Shown in pieces: positions 36,142-44,778 of a stretch of DNA of 64,000 bases. Source of the stretch: Paraburkholderia xenovorans LB400. GTDB lineage: Bacteria > Pseudomonadota > Gammaproteobacteria > Burkholderiales > Burkholderiaceae. Below the pieces are notes generated by a model. It was not told the origin of the DNA, did not search any database, and was given only the letters and a program-made list of their open reading frames with translations. The stretch's first letter is position 1. Each line of letters opens with the position of its first letter. Where the stretch lies: assembly GCF_000013645.1 (NCBI RefSeq), contig NC_007951.1, forward strand, positions 186,001 to 250,000, written 5' to 3'. A program made the translations under genes and the position numbers.

Positions 36142-36506
36142 GTCCCGTTCGTCCGCTGCGGTCGTGCGTGAAGCCGCGCTCGCCGTCGTTCCGCCGTAGC
36201 GGCGTGCCACAATGCTACGGATTCCCGAGTAACTGGAATCCGGCATTGTTCATCCAGACGGACTAATGTTTCGAAAGCTGTGTGACTACAGCGCTCTGTG
36301 GTGTGACGTGTATGCAGCTTTAAAAGCTGGCGTCAAACTTCTGTAGGGAAATCACCGATGCGGCCAAAAAACCGGCGCGCGTATCATGCATCTTGACGCT
36401 GATCACGTCCGACAGAATTTCCGCCGCTCGCCTGTAATGGTCGAGCGGCTTTCTTTTTGTGGCGACGGTTCGCGTATTCCGGATGGTTCGAGCCAGCGGC
36501 GGCGCG
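36142..36506. other. Intergenic region ending in a terminator; possible small RNA
   Basis: These 365 bp follow the dehalogenase-like gene. No ORF with a ribosome site was found. It ends in a strong rightward terminator (36423-36458) nearly 300 bp after the preceding stop, which implies either a long 3' untranslated region or a separate short transcript. A TTGACG element at 36393-36398 is too close to the terminator to be its promoter. Confidence 0.4.
36423..36458 (+). terminator. Rho-independent terminator (rightward)
   Basis: GCCGCTCG (36423-36430) pairs with CGAGCGGC (36442-36449) around an 11-nt loop, followed by TTTCTTTTT. It is converging with the MBL hydrolase gene that ends at 36507 on the other strand. 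Confidence 0.8.
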
Positions 36507-37427
36507 TCATGCCGCGCGCGCGACAACGCGCTCGCCATCCACTTCCAGCGGCCCGTTCCTCGCGGCCAATTCCTCGACGATGTTTTTCACCAGCGCGGGC
36601 CACTCGCCGCGCGGCTTGAGCATCGTCGCGGCGGCGCGCATCACGGCGGCGTCGTCGAGCATTTGCAGCAGAGTGTCGAAGCGCATCGCGCGGACTTCGA
36701 GCAGCTTGAACACGATCAGCACCTTCAGCGCGTTCTTTGCGTTGCGGGCCGGATCGGCACGCAGCCACGCAACACGCGAAAACGCGCGCTCCAGCGCCTG
36801 TTCGACATTCGTGAAGGGTGCGCCGTGGCCGGGTATCACGAGGCGTACGTCGAGCTTCGCAATGGCTTCGAGCACCGCCTGTTCCTCGGCGAAACCGCTT
36901 TCGCCTTCCAGTTCCGGAAAGATCACGCCGAAACCGTTTTCCCAAAGCGCGTCCGCGCTGATCAGGATGCGCTCGCCGGCGCAGTAGAGCATCAGCGAAT
37001 GCGGATCGTGGCCGGGCGCGCCGAGCACTTTCCAGTCGAGCGCGCCGAGCCGCAACTGCGCGCCGGGCGCAATCGTGCCGGTGAAGGTGAAGCGCTCGCA
37101 CGTCTGGCCGGTCGCGCGAAACGTGAGGCGTGTGTCGTCCCAGTCGCGCACGGCACCGGCTTCCGAGGCGGGAATCACGGTGCGGCACGGCCATGTGGCC
37201 TGCAGAAGCGCATTGCCGCCGCAGTGGTCCGAATGCAGATGCGTGTTGACGATCAGATCGAGCGGCCGCGCGCCGAGCGCCTGCCGCACCAGGGCGAGCG
37301 TTTGCGGCGCGTGCGTGGCGTAGCCGGTATCGACAAGCGCGGCGCATGCGTCGTCCAGCAGCAGCACGTTGTTCGACGAAAGCCAGCCGCGTTCGAAAAC
37401 CCGAATCGATTCCGGTAGCGTGATCAT
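36507..37427 (-). CDS. MBL-fold metallo-hydrolase
   Basis: A 306-aa metallo-beta-lactamase-fold hydrolase. The metal motif IVNTHLHSDHCGGNALLQ (HxHxDH) is near residue 63, followed by LGAPGHDPHSLMLYC and ISADALWENGFGV, then VIPGHGAPFTNVE. After the fold, a helical C-terminal domain of 80 residues follows. The start ATG 37427 overlaps the MaoC stop by 4 nt. It is the last gene of a leftward string that includes an HMG-CoA-lyase-like gene and MaoC, so a thioester or glyoxalase-II-like substrate is conceivable. The actual substrate is unknown. Confidence 0.87.
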   Translation of the reverse strand: MITLPESIRVFERGWLSSNNVLLLDDACAALVDTGYATHAPQTLALVRQALGARPLDLIVNTHLHSDHCGGNALLQATWPCRTVIPASEAGAVRDWDDTRLTFRATGQTCERFTFTGTIAPGAQLRLGALDWKVLGAPGHDPHSLMLYCAGERILISADALWENGFGVIFPELEGESGFAEEQAVLEAIAKLDVRLVIPGHGAPFTNVEQALERAFSRVAWLRADPARNAKNALKVLIVFKLLEVRAMRFDTLLQMLDDAAVMRAAATMLKPRGEWPALVKNIVEELAARNGPLEVDGERVVARAA

Positions 37428-37903
37428 GGCGAGTTGGGCGCCGCGTTTGCGTGTGTGTTCGCTGCGGCTTCAGATTTCGGCATGACGAGAATGGTCGACG
37501 AACCGGTCAACATGGTGTCGCCGCGCTGATTCACGACTGTGCCTTCAAGTTGGGTCAGATCGCCGTTCAGGCTCGGCTTCCAGTAAGCGTCCTTCACGCG
37601 CCAGGTGATGGTGAGCGTGTCATTCGCGCGGACGGCTTTCTTCAGCTTGATATCGAACTCGAGACCGAGCGGTTGCGCGTAGGTCGAAAAATGCGTGGCC
37701 AGCAGCGCCATGAAATGCGCGGTCGGCTGCGTGCCGGATGCGATCAGTCCGCCAAAGCGGCTTTGCGCCGCATACGCCTCGTCGTGATGCAGCGGGTTGT
37801 GGTCGTTCACCAGCGAGGCGAACGATTTCACCGACTCCGCCGATAACTCCAGCGTCGAACTGAACGTCTCGCCAATCGTGACGATGCGCGGCGCGGCGTT
37901 CAT
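37424..37903 (-). CDS. MaoC-like (R)-hydratase/dehydratase family protein
   Basis: A 159-aa single hot-dog-fold protein. The MaoC hydratase signature is complete: VNDHNPLHHDEAYAAQSRFG followed by GLIASGTQP, with the catalytic Asp and His. Members hydrate enoyl-CoA or related thioesters. ATG 37903 overlaps the DUF1289 stop, and its own stop overlaps the MBL start, so translation of all three is coupled. A short Ala/Asn-rich tail closes the protein. Confidence 0.87.
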   Translation of the reverse strand: MNAAPRIVTIGETFSSTLELSAESVKSFASLVNDHNPLHHDEAYAAQSRFGGLIASGTQPTAHFMALLATHFSTYAQPLGLEFDIKLKKAVRANDTLTITWRVKDAYWKPSLNGDLTQLEGTVVNQRGDTMLTGSSTILVMPKSEAAANTHANAAPNSP

Positions 37904-38145
37904 CGCGGCACCTTCGGCAGGTTCGCGACGAGCTTTGCGTGGCGTACGTGGATCGCGTCCCAGACCGCGCGCTTCGCGTCGCCGTCGAGCAGCGACCAGC
38001 CGGCGATTTCGTCGATGGTGCGCAGGCATCCTTCGCACCAGCCGGTCGACGCGTCCATCCTGCACACGTTGATGCAAGGCGAGGGCACGGCGCGGTCGTC
38101 TTCGTTATCGAGGCCTGCTGTCATCGTCGTCATCGTTACCGTCAT
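37900..38145 (-). CDS. DUF1289-family small cysteine-rich protein
   Basis: An 81-aa protein whose core PSPCINVCRMDASTGWCEGC then LRTIDEIAGWSLLD is the DUF1289 signature, with four cysteines likely to bind a metal or Fe-S cluster. The function of the family is not established; it often accompanies acyl-CoA genes. The N terminus MTVTMTTMTAG has several ATG codons, so the exact start is uncertain. It follows the YbaK gene by 4 bp and overlaps MaoC by 4 nt. Confidence 0.85.
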   Translation of the reverse strand: MTVTMTTMTAGLDNEDDRAVPSPCINVCRMDASTGWCEGCLRTIDEIAGWSLLDGDAKRAVWDAIHVRHAKLVANLPKVPR

Positions 38146-38149
38146 CGCG

Positions 38150-38671
38150 TCACGCCGTTTCGCGCAGCGCCACGTCGACCACCGGCGCGCCCGTCAGCGC
38201 GATCAGCTCCTGTGCCGTCAGGTTGAACACCGCATGCGGATGGCCCGCGGCGGCCCACAGGCTGTCGAGTTCGAGCAGATCCGCGTCGATCAGCGTGACC
38301 GGTTCGGTGGCGTGACCGATCGGACAGACGCCGCCGATCGCATAGCCGGTTTTTTCGCGGACGAACTTCGCGTCCGCACGGCCGATTTCGCCGACCTGCG
38401 CGGCGACCTTCTTTTCGTCGACGCGATTCGCGCCGCTCGCGACCACCAGCACCGGTGCGTCGTCTTCGCGGCGGCGAAACAGGATCGACTTGGCGATCTG
38501 CGCGACCGAGCAGCCGAGTCCCGCGGCGGCTTCGGCGGAGGTCTTGCCGGTTTCCGGCAGCATCACGATCCGGCCCGCGTGACCGCGTTCGCGCAACAGC
38601 AGCGCGACGCGGCGTGCCGAGTCCGGCAGCGCGGTGAGATCGTCGGTTTCGGGAGAAGCGTGGTCCGTCAT
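38150..38671 (-). CDS. YbaK/EbsC-family aminoacyl-tRNA deacylase-like protein
   Basis: A 173-aa protein with the YbaK fold. The segments TSAEAAAGLGCSVAQIAKSILFR and DEKKVAAQVG, then TGYAIGGVCPIGHA, carry the conserved Lys and the G-x-x-P loop. These proteins remove mischarged amino acids from tRNA(Pro) or related tRNAs, but free-standing members vary in specificity. It sits inside a leftward gene string whose other members look metabolic, which is unusual but common for this family in Burkholderia. The gap to the lyase gene upstream is 66 bp. Confidence 0.88.
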   Translation of the reverse strand: MTDHASPETDDLTALPDSARRVALLLRERGHAGRIVMLPETGKTSAEAAAGLGCSVAQIAKSILFRRREDDAPVLVVASGANRVDEKKVAAQVGEIGRADAKFVREKTGYAIGGVCPIGHATEPVTLIDADLLELDSLWAAAGHPHAVFNLTAQELIALTGAPVVDVALRETA

Positions 38672-38737
38672 CGTTTCAGGTCCTGAGTGTTGGCATGACA
38701 GTTGGCATGAGTGCCGGGCGCATGCGCCGGGCCGGCG

Positions 38738-39667
38738 TCAGACGCAGTTCGCCGCTGCTTCGCTGCGCGCTTTGGCGAGCAGCGCTTTACCGGCGCGCGA
38801 CACATTGGGCCGGCCGATCGAGGTCGAGATGAAATCGCCGATCGCGACGACTTGCGCGAGATCGATGCCGGTTTCGATGCCGAGGCCGTTCATCAGATAC
38901 AGCACGTCTTCGGTTGCGACGTTGCCGGTCGCGCCCTTCGCATACGGACAGCCGCCGAGGCCCGCCACCGACGCGTGATAGATCTCGATGCCTTCCAGCA
39001 ACGCCGCGTAGATATTGGCGAGTGCCTGACCATAGGTATCGTGGAAGTGGCCCGACAGGCGTTCGCGCGGAAACACCCGCGTGACCGCTTCGAACACTTC
39101 ACGCGTGCGCTTGGGCGTGCCCACACCGATCGTATCGGCGATATCGATTTCGTCGCAGCCGAGCGCGGCGAAGCGCTCGACGACGTCCACCACCGACGCC
39201 ACCGGCACTTCACCCTGATACGGACAGCCCAGCGCGCAAGAGACGCTGCCGCGAATCCGCACGCCGTGCTCCTTGGCCGCCTGCGCGACGGGCGCGAACC
39301 GGCCGATGCTTTCCGCGATGCTGCAATTGATGTTCTTCTGCGAGAACGCTTCGCTGGCGGCGCCGAAAATCACGATCTCGTCGGCACGCGCGGCGAGCGC
39401 GCCCTCGAAGCCGCGCAGGTTGGGCGTCAGCACCGAGTAGATCGTGCCGGGGCGCCGTTCGATACCGGCCATCACGTCGGCGCCGTCCGCCATTTGCGGC
39501 ACCCATTTCGGCGACACGAACGAAGCGGCCTCGACGTTACGGAAGCCCGCCGCCGACAACCGGTTGATCAGCTCGATCTTGGTCGCGGTGGGCACGAATT
39601 CTTTTTCGTTCTGCAGTCCGTCACGCGGACCGACTTCGACGATTTTCACTTGCTGGGGTAGGGCCAT
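38738..39667 (-). CDS. Hydroxymethylglutaryl-CoA lyase
   Basis: A 309-aa TIM-barrel lyase cleaving HMG-CoA to acetoacetate and acetyl-CoA at the end of leucine breakdown. Motifs are KIVEVGPRDGLQNE (catalytic Arg, metal Asp), SGHFHDTYGQALAN (metal His) and the lyase signature VAGLGGCPYAKGATGN with the active-site Cys. ATG 39667 opens directly into the first strand. No liu genes adjoin it, but a LiuR-like MerR gene lies 18 kb away. It is in a likely operon with ghrA upstream (66-bp gap) and YbaK downstream. Confidence 0.93.
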   Translation of the reverse strand: MALPQQVKIVEVGPRDGLQNEKEFVPTATKIELINRLSAAGFRNVEAASFVSPKWVPQMADGADVMAGIERRPGTIYSVLTPNLRGFEGALAARADEIVIFGAASEAFSQKNINCSIAESIGRFAPVAQAAKEHGVRIRGSVSCALGCPYQGEVPVASVVDVVERFAALGCDEIDIADTIGVGTPKRTREVFEAVTRVFPRERLSGHFHDTYGQALANIYAALLEGIEIYHASVAGLGGCPYAKGATGNVATEDVLYLMNGLGIETGIDLAQVVAIGDFISTSIGRPNVSRAGKALLAKARSEAAANCV

Positions 39668-39733
39668 GATCTGTCTCCATGCAACTCGTTGACGCCGCGC
39701 GTGGCGGCGCTCCTTCAATGGGATTGGCTGTGT

Positions 39734-40675
39734 TCAGTATCCGCGTTCCAGATTCACCACTCCGCCAACTGTATCGCCTCGTGCGAGCGCCGTGATTTTC
39801 CGCGCGACCTGGACGACGCTTTCCTCGCGCAACGTCAGCGCGGACACGTGCGGCGTGATCGTGATGCGCGGCTCGCGCCAGAATGGATGATCCGGCGGCA
39901 GCGGTTCTTCGCGGAACACGTCGAGCGTGGCGGCGGTGAGCTGGCCGCTCGCGAGCGCGTCGAGCAGATCCTGCTCGACCAGATGCCCGCCGCGCGCCAC
40001 GTTGATCAGATACGCGCCGCGTGCGAGTTTCGCGAAGGTGCGTGCGTTCAGCATGTCGCCGGTATCCGGCGTATGCGGCAGCAGATTCACCAGCACTTTC
40101 ACGCCGTCGAGAAACGCGTCGAACTGCGCTTCGCCGGCAAACGTCTGAATGCCGTCGATCTGCCGCGGGCTGCGGCTGTAGCCGCGCACCGGCACACCGA
40201 ACGCCGCCACCGCCTGGGCGACATGCGCGCCGAGCACGCCAAGTCCCAGTACGCCGACGGTAAAGGTTTCACGCGGATGCGGCTCGAGCACTTGCCAGCG
40301 GCGCTCGGCTTGCAGCGTCTGATACTCGTCGAAACGGCGCAGATAGCGCAGCACCGCATGCGCGACGTACTCGGCCATTTGCGGCGCCATGCCGGTGTCT
40401 TCCAGGCGGATCAACTGCGCGTTGCGCGGCAACGTGCCGGGTTGCGCGTGTTCCAGCGCGAGGATCGCGTCGACGCCCGCGCCCAGATTGAAGATGGCGT
40501 GCAGATCGTCGCGTCCGGCCAGCATCTCGCGCGGCGGACGCCACACCACTGCGAAATCGGCCGGCGCGGTGTCGCCCGGCTGCCATTCACGCAGATCGGC
40601 CGCCGGCAGCGCGCGGGCGAAGTCGTTCAGCCACGCGGTGGCGTCGGCATGCGGCATGTAGAAGAGGATTTTCAT
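39734..40675 (-). CDS. ghrA: Glyoxylate/hydroxypyruvate reductase A
   Basis: A 313-aa D-2-hydroxyacid dehydrogenase reducing glyoxylate or hydroxypyruvate with NAD(P)H. FTVGVLGLGVLGAHVAQAV is the Rossmann loop, and the catalytic set is INVARGGHLVEQDLLDAL (Arg), DVFREEPLPPDHPFW (Glu) and ITITPHVSALT (His). ATG 40675 is at MKILFYMPHAD, but no good ribosome site precedes it. Instead a 33-codon ORF with a perfect AAGGAGG site overlaps it by 4 nt, so ghrA translation is probably coupled. The family length of 310-315 agrees. Confidence 0.92.
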   Translation of the reverse strand: MKILFYMPHADATAWLNDFARALPAADLREWQPGDTAPADFAVVWRPPREMLAGRDDLHAIFNLGAGVDAILALEHAQPGTLPRNAQLIRLEDTGMAPQMAEYVAHAVLRYLRRFDEYQTLQAERRWQVLEPHPRETFTVGVLGLGVLGAHVAQAVAAFGVPVRGYSRSPRQIDGIQTFAGEAQFDAFLDGVKVLVNLLPHTPDTGDMLNARTFAKLARGAYLINVARGGHLVEQDLLDALASGQLTAATLDVFREEPLPPDHPFWREPRITITPHVSALTLREESVVQVARKITALARGDTVGGVVNLERGY

Positions 40676-40773
40676 ACGGTCTGGAAGGCGCCTGCGAGGT
40701 CGCGGCGGGTGACGGAGAAGCCACCGCGTGACCGATGCGACAGCTGCAACGCTGCGGACGACACTTGCTGCAT
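40672..40773 (-). CDS. 33-aa small ORF overlapping ghrA (leader peptide candidate)
   Basis: On the minus strand ATG 40773 is preceded by AAAAGGAGG at spacing about 9, one of the best ribosome sites in the window. The frame begins MQQVSSAALQ, runs 33 codons and stops with TGA that overlaps the ghrA ATG by 4 nt (ATGA). The peptide is basic and hydrophilic (HRSRGGFSVTRRD), with no signal sequence and no amino-acid run typical of attenuator peptides. Without it ghrA would lack a ribosome site. It probably serves to deliver ribosomes to ghrA; an independent peptide function is unproven. Confidence 0.6.
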   Translation of the reverse strand: MQQVSSAALQLSHRSRGGFSVTRRDLAGAFQTV

Positions 40774-41072
40774 GAGGCCTCCTCCTTTTATGGATAGGCT
40801 TCATTCTACTTTTTCGACGCGCATCGCGCGCGTTTGCGCACGGGCGTGCGGTTCCGGCGATGGTTTTCCGTCGGCAGGCCCGTATCTGGCGGAGCTTTGC
40901 GGGCGCATTCGGGTGCGTATCCGGCCATGCATCGGGTCGCGCTTTTTATCCGCGCGTTCATCCGTACATTTGCCCGCGTATTTGTCCCATAACCAAAGCA
41001 CAAAAACTTGGTTCGCCCAGACGGCGCCCGGCGCGACAATCATTACCCGGATTTCCGCAGCGAGGCACCCAC
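40774..41072. other. Divergent promoter region (ghrA string / YdeN-like hydrolase)
   Basis: These 300 bp separate the small leader ORF from the rightward hydrolase gene. AT-rich patches at about 40980-41010 may hold promoters. No clear operator, repeat or hairpin was seen. Confidence 0.4.
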
Positions 41073-41675
41073 ATGCTTTCATGCACCAGATCGACATGGC
41101 CGCCACGGCTCGTCACGGTTCCCGGCCTGCACGGCAGCGAGGGCGCGCACTGGCAGACCTGGCTGGAGCGGCAGTTCGCGCGCTCGCTGCGCGTCGAGCA
41201 GGCCGACTGGGACGCACCGGACCTCGCGCTGTGGTCCAGGTCGTTGCGCGATCTGCTCGCGCGTGAGCGCGGGCCGTTCGTGCTGGCCGCGCATAGCTTC
41301 GGCTGCCTTGCGGCCGCGCATGCATTGCAGCAGGCGCCGTATGCGAACGACGTGGTCGGCGTGCTGTTCGTGGCGCCCGCGAGTCCGCAGAAATTCGCCT
41401 TCGCCGGAGCGTTCGACGCGCGGCGTCTCGGCGTGCCGTCCATCCTGATCGGCAGCCAAACCGATCCGTGGATGTCGCTCGCCGGCGCACGCGATCTCGC
41501 GCAGCGCTTCGGCAGCGCGTTTGTGAATCTCGGCGACGCGGGGCATATCAACACCGCGGCCGGCTTCGGTCCCTGGCCGCGCGCGAAGTATTTCGTGGAC
41601 ACCCTGGTGCATTGCGCGGCGCCGCTGCGGTTTCGCGAGGAGTCGATCGAGGCCGCGCAGCACGCATTTATCTGA
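41073..41675 (+). CDS. RBBP9/YdeN-family alpha/beta hydrolase
   Basis: A 200-aa small serine hydrolase. LVTVPGLHGSEGAHWQTWLE near the N terminus and LAAHSFGCLAA (GxSxG nucleophile, written HSFG) are typical of the RBBP9/YdeN group, followed by the Asp region GSQTDPWMSL and the His of LGDAGHINTAAGFGPWP. All three triad residues are present. Substrate and physiological role are unknown. ATG 41073 was chosen because the first strand follows it. It stands 133 bp before the sulfate-binding protein gene on the same strand. Confidence 0.88.
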   Translation: MLSCTRSTWPPRLVTVPGLHGSEGAHWQTWLERQFARSLRVEQADWDAPDLALWSRSLRDLLARERGPFVLAAHSFGCLAAAHALQQAPYANDVVGVLFVAPASPQKFAFAGAFDARRLGVPSILIGSQTDPWMSLAGARDLAQRFGSAFVNLGDAGHINTAAGFGPWPRAKYFVDTLVHCAAPLRFREESIEAAQHAFI

Positions 41676-41808
41676 ATGGTCGGGCCGGCGTTCGGGCAGG
41701 TGAGGCGCGCGCACGCGGCACAGACCGAGTAAGCGATCCGTTAGAATCCCGCTTCACGCTGCACGTTCGTGCGGCCACTGGTTTTCATCAACGAAAGGCG
41801 GGGACAGG

Positions 41809-42834
41809 ATGGCAGGCAAGACGGGGACTTCGCGCTGGCTGGCAGCCGGCATGACGGCAATGACGCTCGCGCTGGCGGGCGTGCCGGCAGCGCACGCAGA
41901 GACGTCGCTGCTCAACGTGTCGTACGACGTGACGCGTGAGCTGTACAAGGACATCAACGCTGGCTTCATTGCCGCGTACAAGCAGAAGAGCGGCGAGACC
42001 GTCTCGATCCGCCAGTCGCATGGCGCGTCGAGCGCGCAGGCGCTGTCGGTGCTGCAAGGCTTGCAGGCCGACGTGGTGACGATGAACCAGCCGAACGACA
42101 TCGACCTGCTCGCCGAGAAAGGTCAACTGCTGCCGGCCAACTGGCGCACGCGTCTGCCGAACGACAGCGTGCCCTACACCACCACGATGGTGTTCCTCGT
42201 GCGCAAGGGCAACCCGAAGCACATCAAGGACTGGGACGATCTCGCGAGGCCAGGCGTGCAGGTGATCATCGCCAATCCGAAGACATCGGGTAACGGGCGC
42301 TATACGTATCTGGCCGCGTGGGGTTATCGCAAGCAGCACGGCGGGACCGACGCGCAGGCGCTCGACTTCGAAAAGGCGATCTTCAAAAACGTGCCGGTGC
42401 TCGACACGGGCGGCCGCGGCGCGACGACCACGTTTACGCAACGCGGTATCGGCGACGTGCTGGTGACGTTCGAAAACGAAGTGGCGCTGATGGACACGGG
42501 CGTGGGCGGGGGCAACTTCGAGGCGGTGTATCCGTCCGTGAGTTTGCTGGCGGCGCCGCCGGTTTCGATCGTCGACAAGGTGGTCGACAAGCGCGGCACG
42601 CGCAAGGAAGCGCAGGCGTATCTCGACTATCTGTGGTCGCCGGCCGCGCAGGAGATCATCGCGCAGCATCACTTGCGTCCGCAGGACAAGACCGTGCTCG
42701 CGAAGCATGCGTCGGAGTTCAAGGCGATCAAAACCTTCACTGTCGAAGAGATGTTCGGTGGCTGGCAGAAAGCGCAGCAAACGCATTTCTCCGATGGCGG
42801 GACATTCGATCAGATCATCGTCGACAAGAAGTAA
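41809..42834 (+). CDS. sbp: Periplasmic sulfate/thiosulfate-binding protein of an ABC transporter
   Basis: A 341-aa substrate-binding protein with a signal peptide (SRWLAAGMTAMTLALAGVPAAHA). The mature part starts ETSLLNVSYDVTRELYKDIN, and SIRQSHGASSAQALSVLQGL is the sulfate-binding signature, followed by FLVRKGNPKHIKDWDDL, NPKTSGNGRYTYLAAW and GRGATTTFTQRGIGDV. It matches Sbp over the full length. No cysT, cysW or cysA permease genes are adjacent and a strong terminator follows immediately, so the binding protein is an orphan supplied to a transporter elsewhere. Confidence 0.93.
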   Translation: MAGKTGTSRWLAAGMTAMTLALAGVPAAHAETSLLNVSYDVTRELYKDINAGFIAAYKQKSGETVSIRQSHGASSAQALSVLQGLQADVVTMNQPNDIDLLAEKGQLLPANWRTRLPNDSVPYTTTMVFLVRKGNPKHIKDWDDLARPGVQVIIANPKTSGNGRYTYLAAWGYRKQHGGTDAQALDFEKAIFKNVPVLDTGGRGATTTFTQRGIGDVLVTFENEVALMDTGVGGGNFEAVYPSVSLLAAPPVSIVDKVVDKRGTRKEAQAYLDYLWSPAAQEIIAQHHLRPQDKTVLAKHASEFKAIKTFTVEEMFGGWQKAQQTHFSDGGTFDQIIVDKK

Positions 42835-42851
42835 TTTCCGGCTTCACAAGT

Positions 42852-42888
42852 AAAAAGGCTGCCTCGTGGAAAACGAGGCAGCCTTTTT
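42852..42888 (+). terminator. Bidirectional rho-independent terminator between sbp and bioB
   Basis: AGGCTGCCTCGT (42856-42867) pairs with ACGAGGCAGCCT (42873-42884) around a short loop. The stem has an A-run on the left and a T-run on the right, so it can stop both rightward sbp and leftward bio transcription. Confidence 0.93.
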
Positions 42889-42923
42889 TATCGCGCGTGT
42901 TCTACTGCACGCGACGCATGCGC

Positions 42924-44006
42924 TCAGTTCGGCGCAGCGTGTTTATCGCAGCCATGTTCGCAGCCGCTTTGATCGAGTGGCATCTGCTGCGCGGCCTCGG
43001 CGCGAATGCCGAGACGTTCGAGCAGTTTGCGGTCGGCTTCGGCTTGCGGGTTGCTCGTGGTCAGCAATTGATCGCCGTAGAAAATCGAGTTCGCGCCCGC
43101 GAGGAAACACATGGCCTGCAACGCTTCGTTCATTTGTTCGCGGCCGGCCGACAGACGCACCATTGCGCGCGGCATGGTGATGCGCGCAATCGCGATCGTG
43201 CGCACGAATTCGAACGGGTCGATCGCTTCGGTGCCGGTCAGCGGCGTGCCTTCCACCTGAACCAGATTGTTGATGGGCACCGATTCCGGATACGGATCCA
43301 TGTTCGCCAGTTGCGCGATCAGGCCCGCGCGTTCACGGCGCGACTCGCCCAGACCGACGATCCCGCCGCAGCATACGTTGATGCCCGCGTCGCGCACGCG
43401 TTCGAGCGTGTCGAGGCGGTCCTGATACGTGCGCGTCGAAATGATCTGACCGTAGAACTCCGGCGACGTATCGAGATTGTGGTTGTAGTAGTCGAGGCCC
43501 GCTTCGCGCAGCCCTTGCGCCTGATGCGTTTCGAGCATGCCGAGCGTCACGCAGGTTTCAAGGCCCATTGCCTTCACGCCGCGGATCATGTCCTTGATCG
43601 GTTCGAGGTGACGGTCTTTCGGGTTGCGCCACGCGGCGCCCATGCAGAAACGCGTCGCGCCGTTTTCCTTGGCGACCTTCGCGGCGGCGAGCACTTCGTC
43701 GACCGGCATCAGCTTGTCGGCTTGCAGGCCCGTGTCGTGATGCACCGACTGCGGACAATACGCGCAATCTTCCTCGCAGCCGCCGGTCTTGATCGACAGC
43801 AGCGTGGACAGTTGCACGGTGTTCGCGTCGAAATGCTCGCGATGGGTTTGCTGCGCCTGGAACATCAGGTCGTTGAACGGCAGTTCGTACAACGAGACGA
43901 TGTCCGCCACGCGCCAGCGCGCGAGCTGCTTCGTGCCGGCTGCGGCGTTGTTGTTGCTGGCGGCGGCCGTGTCGGTGGACGCCGGAGCGATGTTCAGTTG
44001 CGTCAT
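42924..44006 (-). CDS. bioB: Biotin synthase
   Basis: A 360-aa radical SAM enzyme that inserts sulfur into dethiobiotin in the last step of biotin synthesis. The cluster motif is [13 protein letters not shown] (CxxxCxxC), followed by [33 protein letters not shown] and [14 protein letters not shown], with [17 protein letters not shown] near the end. A 35-residue Ala/Asn-rich N-terminal extension and a Cys/His tail ([13 protein letters not shown]) lie outside the core; the tail could bind metal. GAGG is 9 nt before ATG 44006. It is the last gene of the leftward bioAFDB operon. Confidence 0.97.
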   Translation of the reverse strand: MTQLNIAPASTDTAAASNNNAAAGTKQLARWRVADIVSLYELPFNDLMFQAQQTHREHFDANTVQLSTLLSIKTGGCEEDCAYCPQSVHHDTGLQADKLMPVDEVLAAAKVAKENGATRFCMGAAWRNPKDRHLEPIKDMIRGVKAMGLETCVTLGMLETHQAQGLREAGLDYYNHNLDTSPEFYGQIISTRTYQDRLDTLERVRDAGINVCCGGIVGLGESRRERAGLIAQLANMDPYPESVPINNLVQVEGTPLTGTEAIDPFEFVRTIAIARITMPRAMVRLSAGREQMNEALQAMCFLAGANSIFYGDQLLTTSNPQAEADRKLLERLGIRAEAAQQMPLDQSGCEHGCDKHAAPN

Positions 44007-44040
44007 GTCGTCGATCCTCATGGATGGATGTGATGGTGGT

Positions 44041-44778
44041 TCAGCGCTGCGCATGCGCATGGCGCAGCGTTTGCAGAAGCCGGTTGATGTCGAGTTGCTC
44101 CGCTGCGAGCTCGGGCGAAGCCGGGTTCAGATGCGGCACGATGCCGAGCAGCGGCGCGTCGTATGCGCGGGCGAGATGCTCGCGGATCGACGCGATGTTT
44201 TCGTCGGGGAAGGTCATGTCGGGATCGATGCGGTTCGCGACCCAGCCGGCGAGCGTGAGCCCGCGCGCGGCGATTGCTTCGGCGGTGAGCAGCGCATGGC
44301 TGATGCAGCCGAGCCGCATGCCCACCACCAGCACCACCGGCAGCTCCAGGGCGACGGCGAGATCGGCGGTGTCCTGGGCAGCGGTCAACGGCACGCGAAA
44401 ACCGCCGACGCCTTCCACCACGACGATCTCCGCGCGCTTGAGTGCTTGCGCGTGGCAGTCGACGATATGGCCGAGATCCAGCGTGACGTTTTCCAGCGCG
44501 GCTGCGATGTGCGGCGCGGCCGGTTCCTTCAGCAGATACGGCGTGCGTATCTCGGGCGGCAGCAGGACGTTCGAGGCGGCGTCGAGTTGATCCGCATCTT
44601 CGTTGTGCAGCGCGCCGTCCAGTTCGAACGCGCCGGCTGCGACCGGCTTCATCGCGGCCGCTTGCAGGCCTTCGCGGACGAAGCCGCGCAACAGCGCCGC
44701 TGAGACGAACGTCTTGCCGATTTCCGTATCGGTGCCGGTGATGAATAAGGACAGTGCGTTTTGACTCGTGCTACTCAT
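44041..44778 (-). CDS. bioD: Dethiobiotin synthetase
   Basis: A 245-aa ATP-dependent carboxylase-like synthetase converting diaminopelargonate to dethiobiotin. The P-loop is [38 protein letters not shown] holds the substrate lysine region K-P, and [12 protein letters not shown] is the Mg-binding segment. ATG 44778 overlaps the bioF stop by 4 nt, so expression is coupled. Its stop lies 35 bp before bioB. Confidence 0.96.
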   Translation of the reverse strand: MSSTSQNALSLFITGTDTEIGKTFVSAALLRGFVREGLQAAAMKPVAAGAFELDGALHNEDADQLDAASNVLLPPEIRTPYLLKEPAAPHIAAALENVTLDLGHIVDCHAQALKRAEIVVVEGVGGFRVPLTAAQDTADLAVALELPVVLVVGMRLGCISHALLTAEAIAARGLTLAGWVANRIDPDMTFPDENIASIREHLARAYDAPLLGIVPHLNPASPELAAEQLDINRLLQTLRHAHAQR

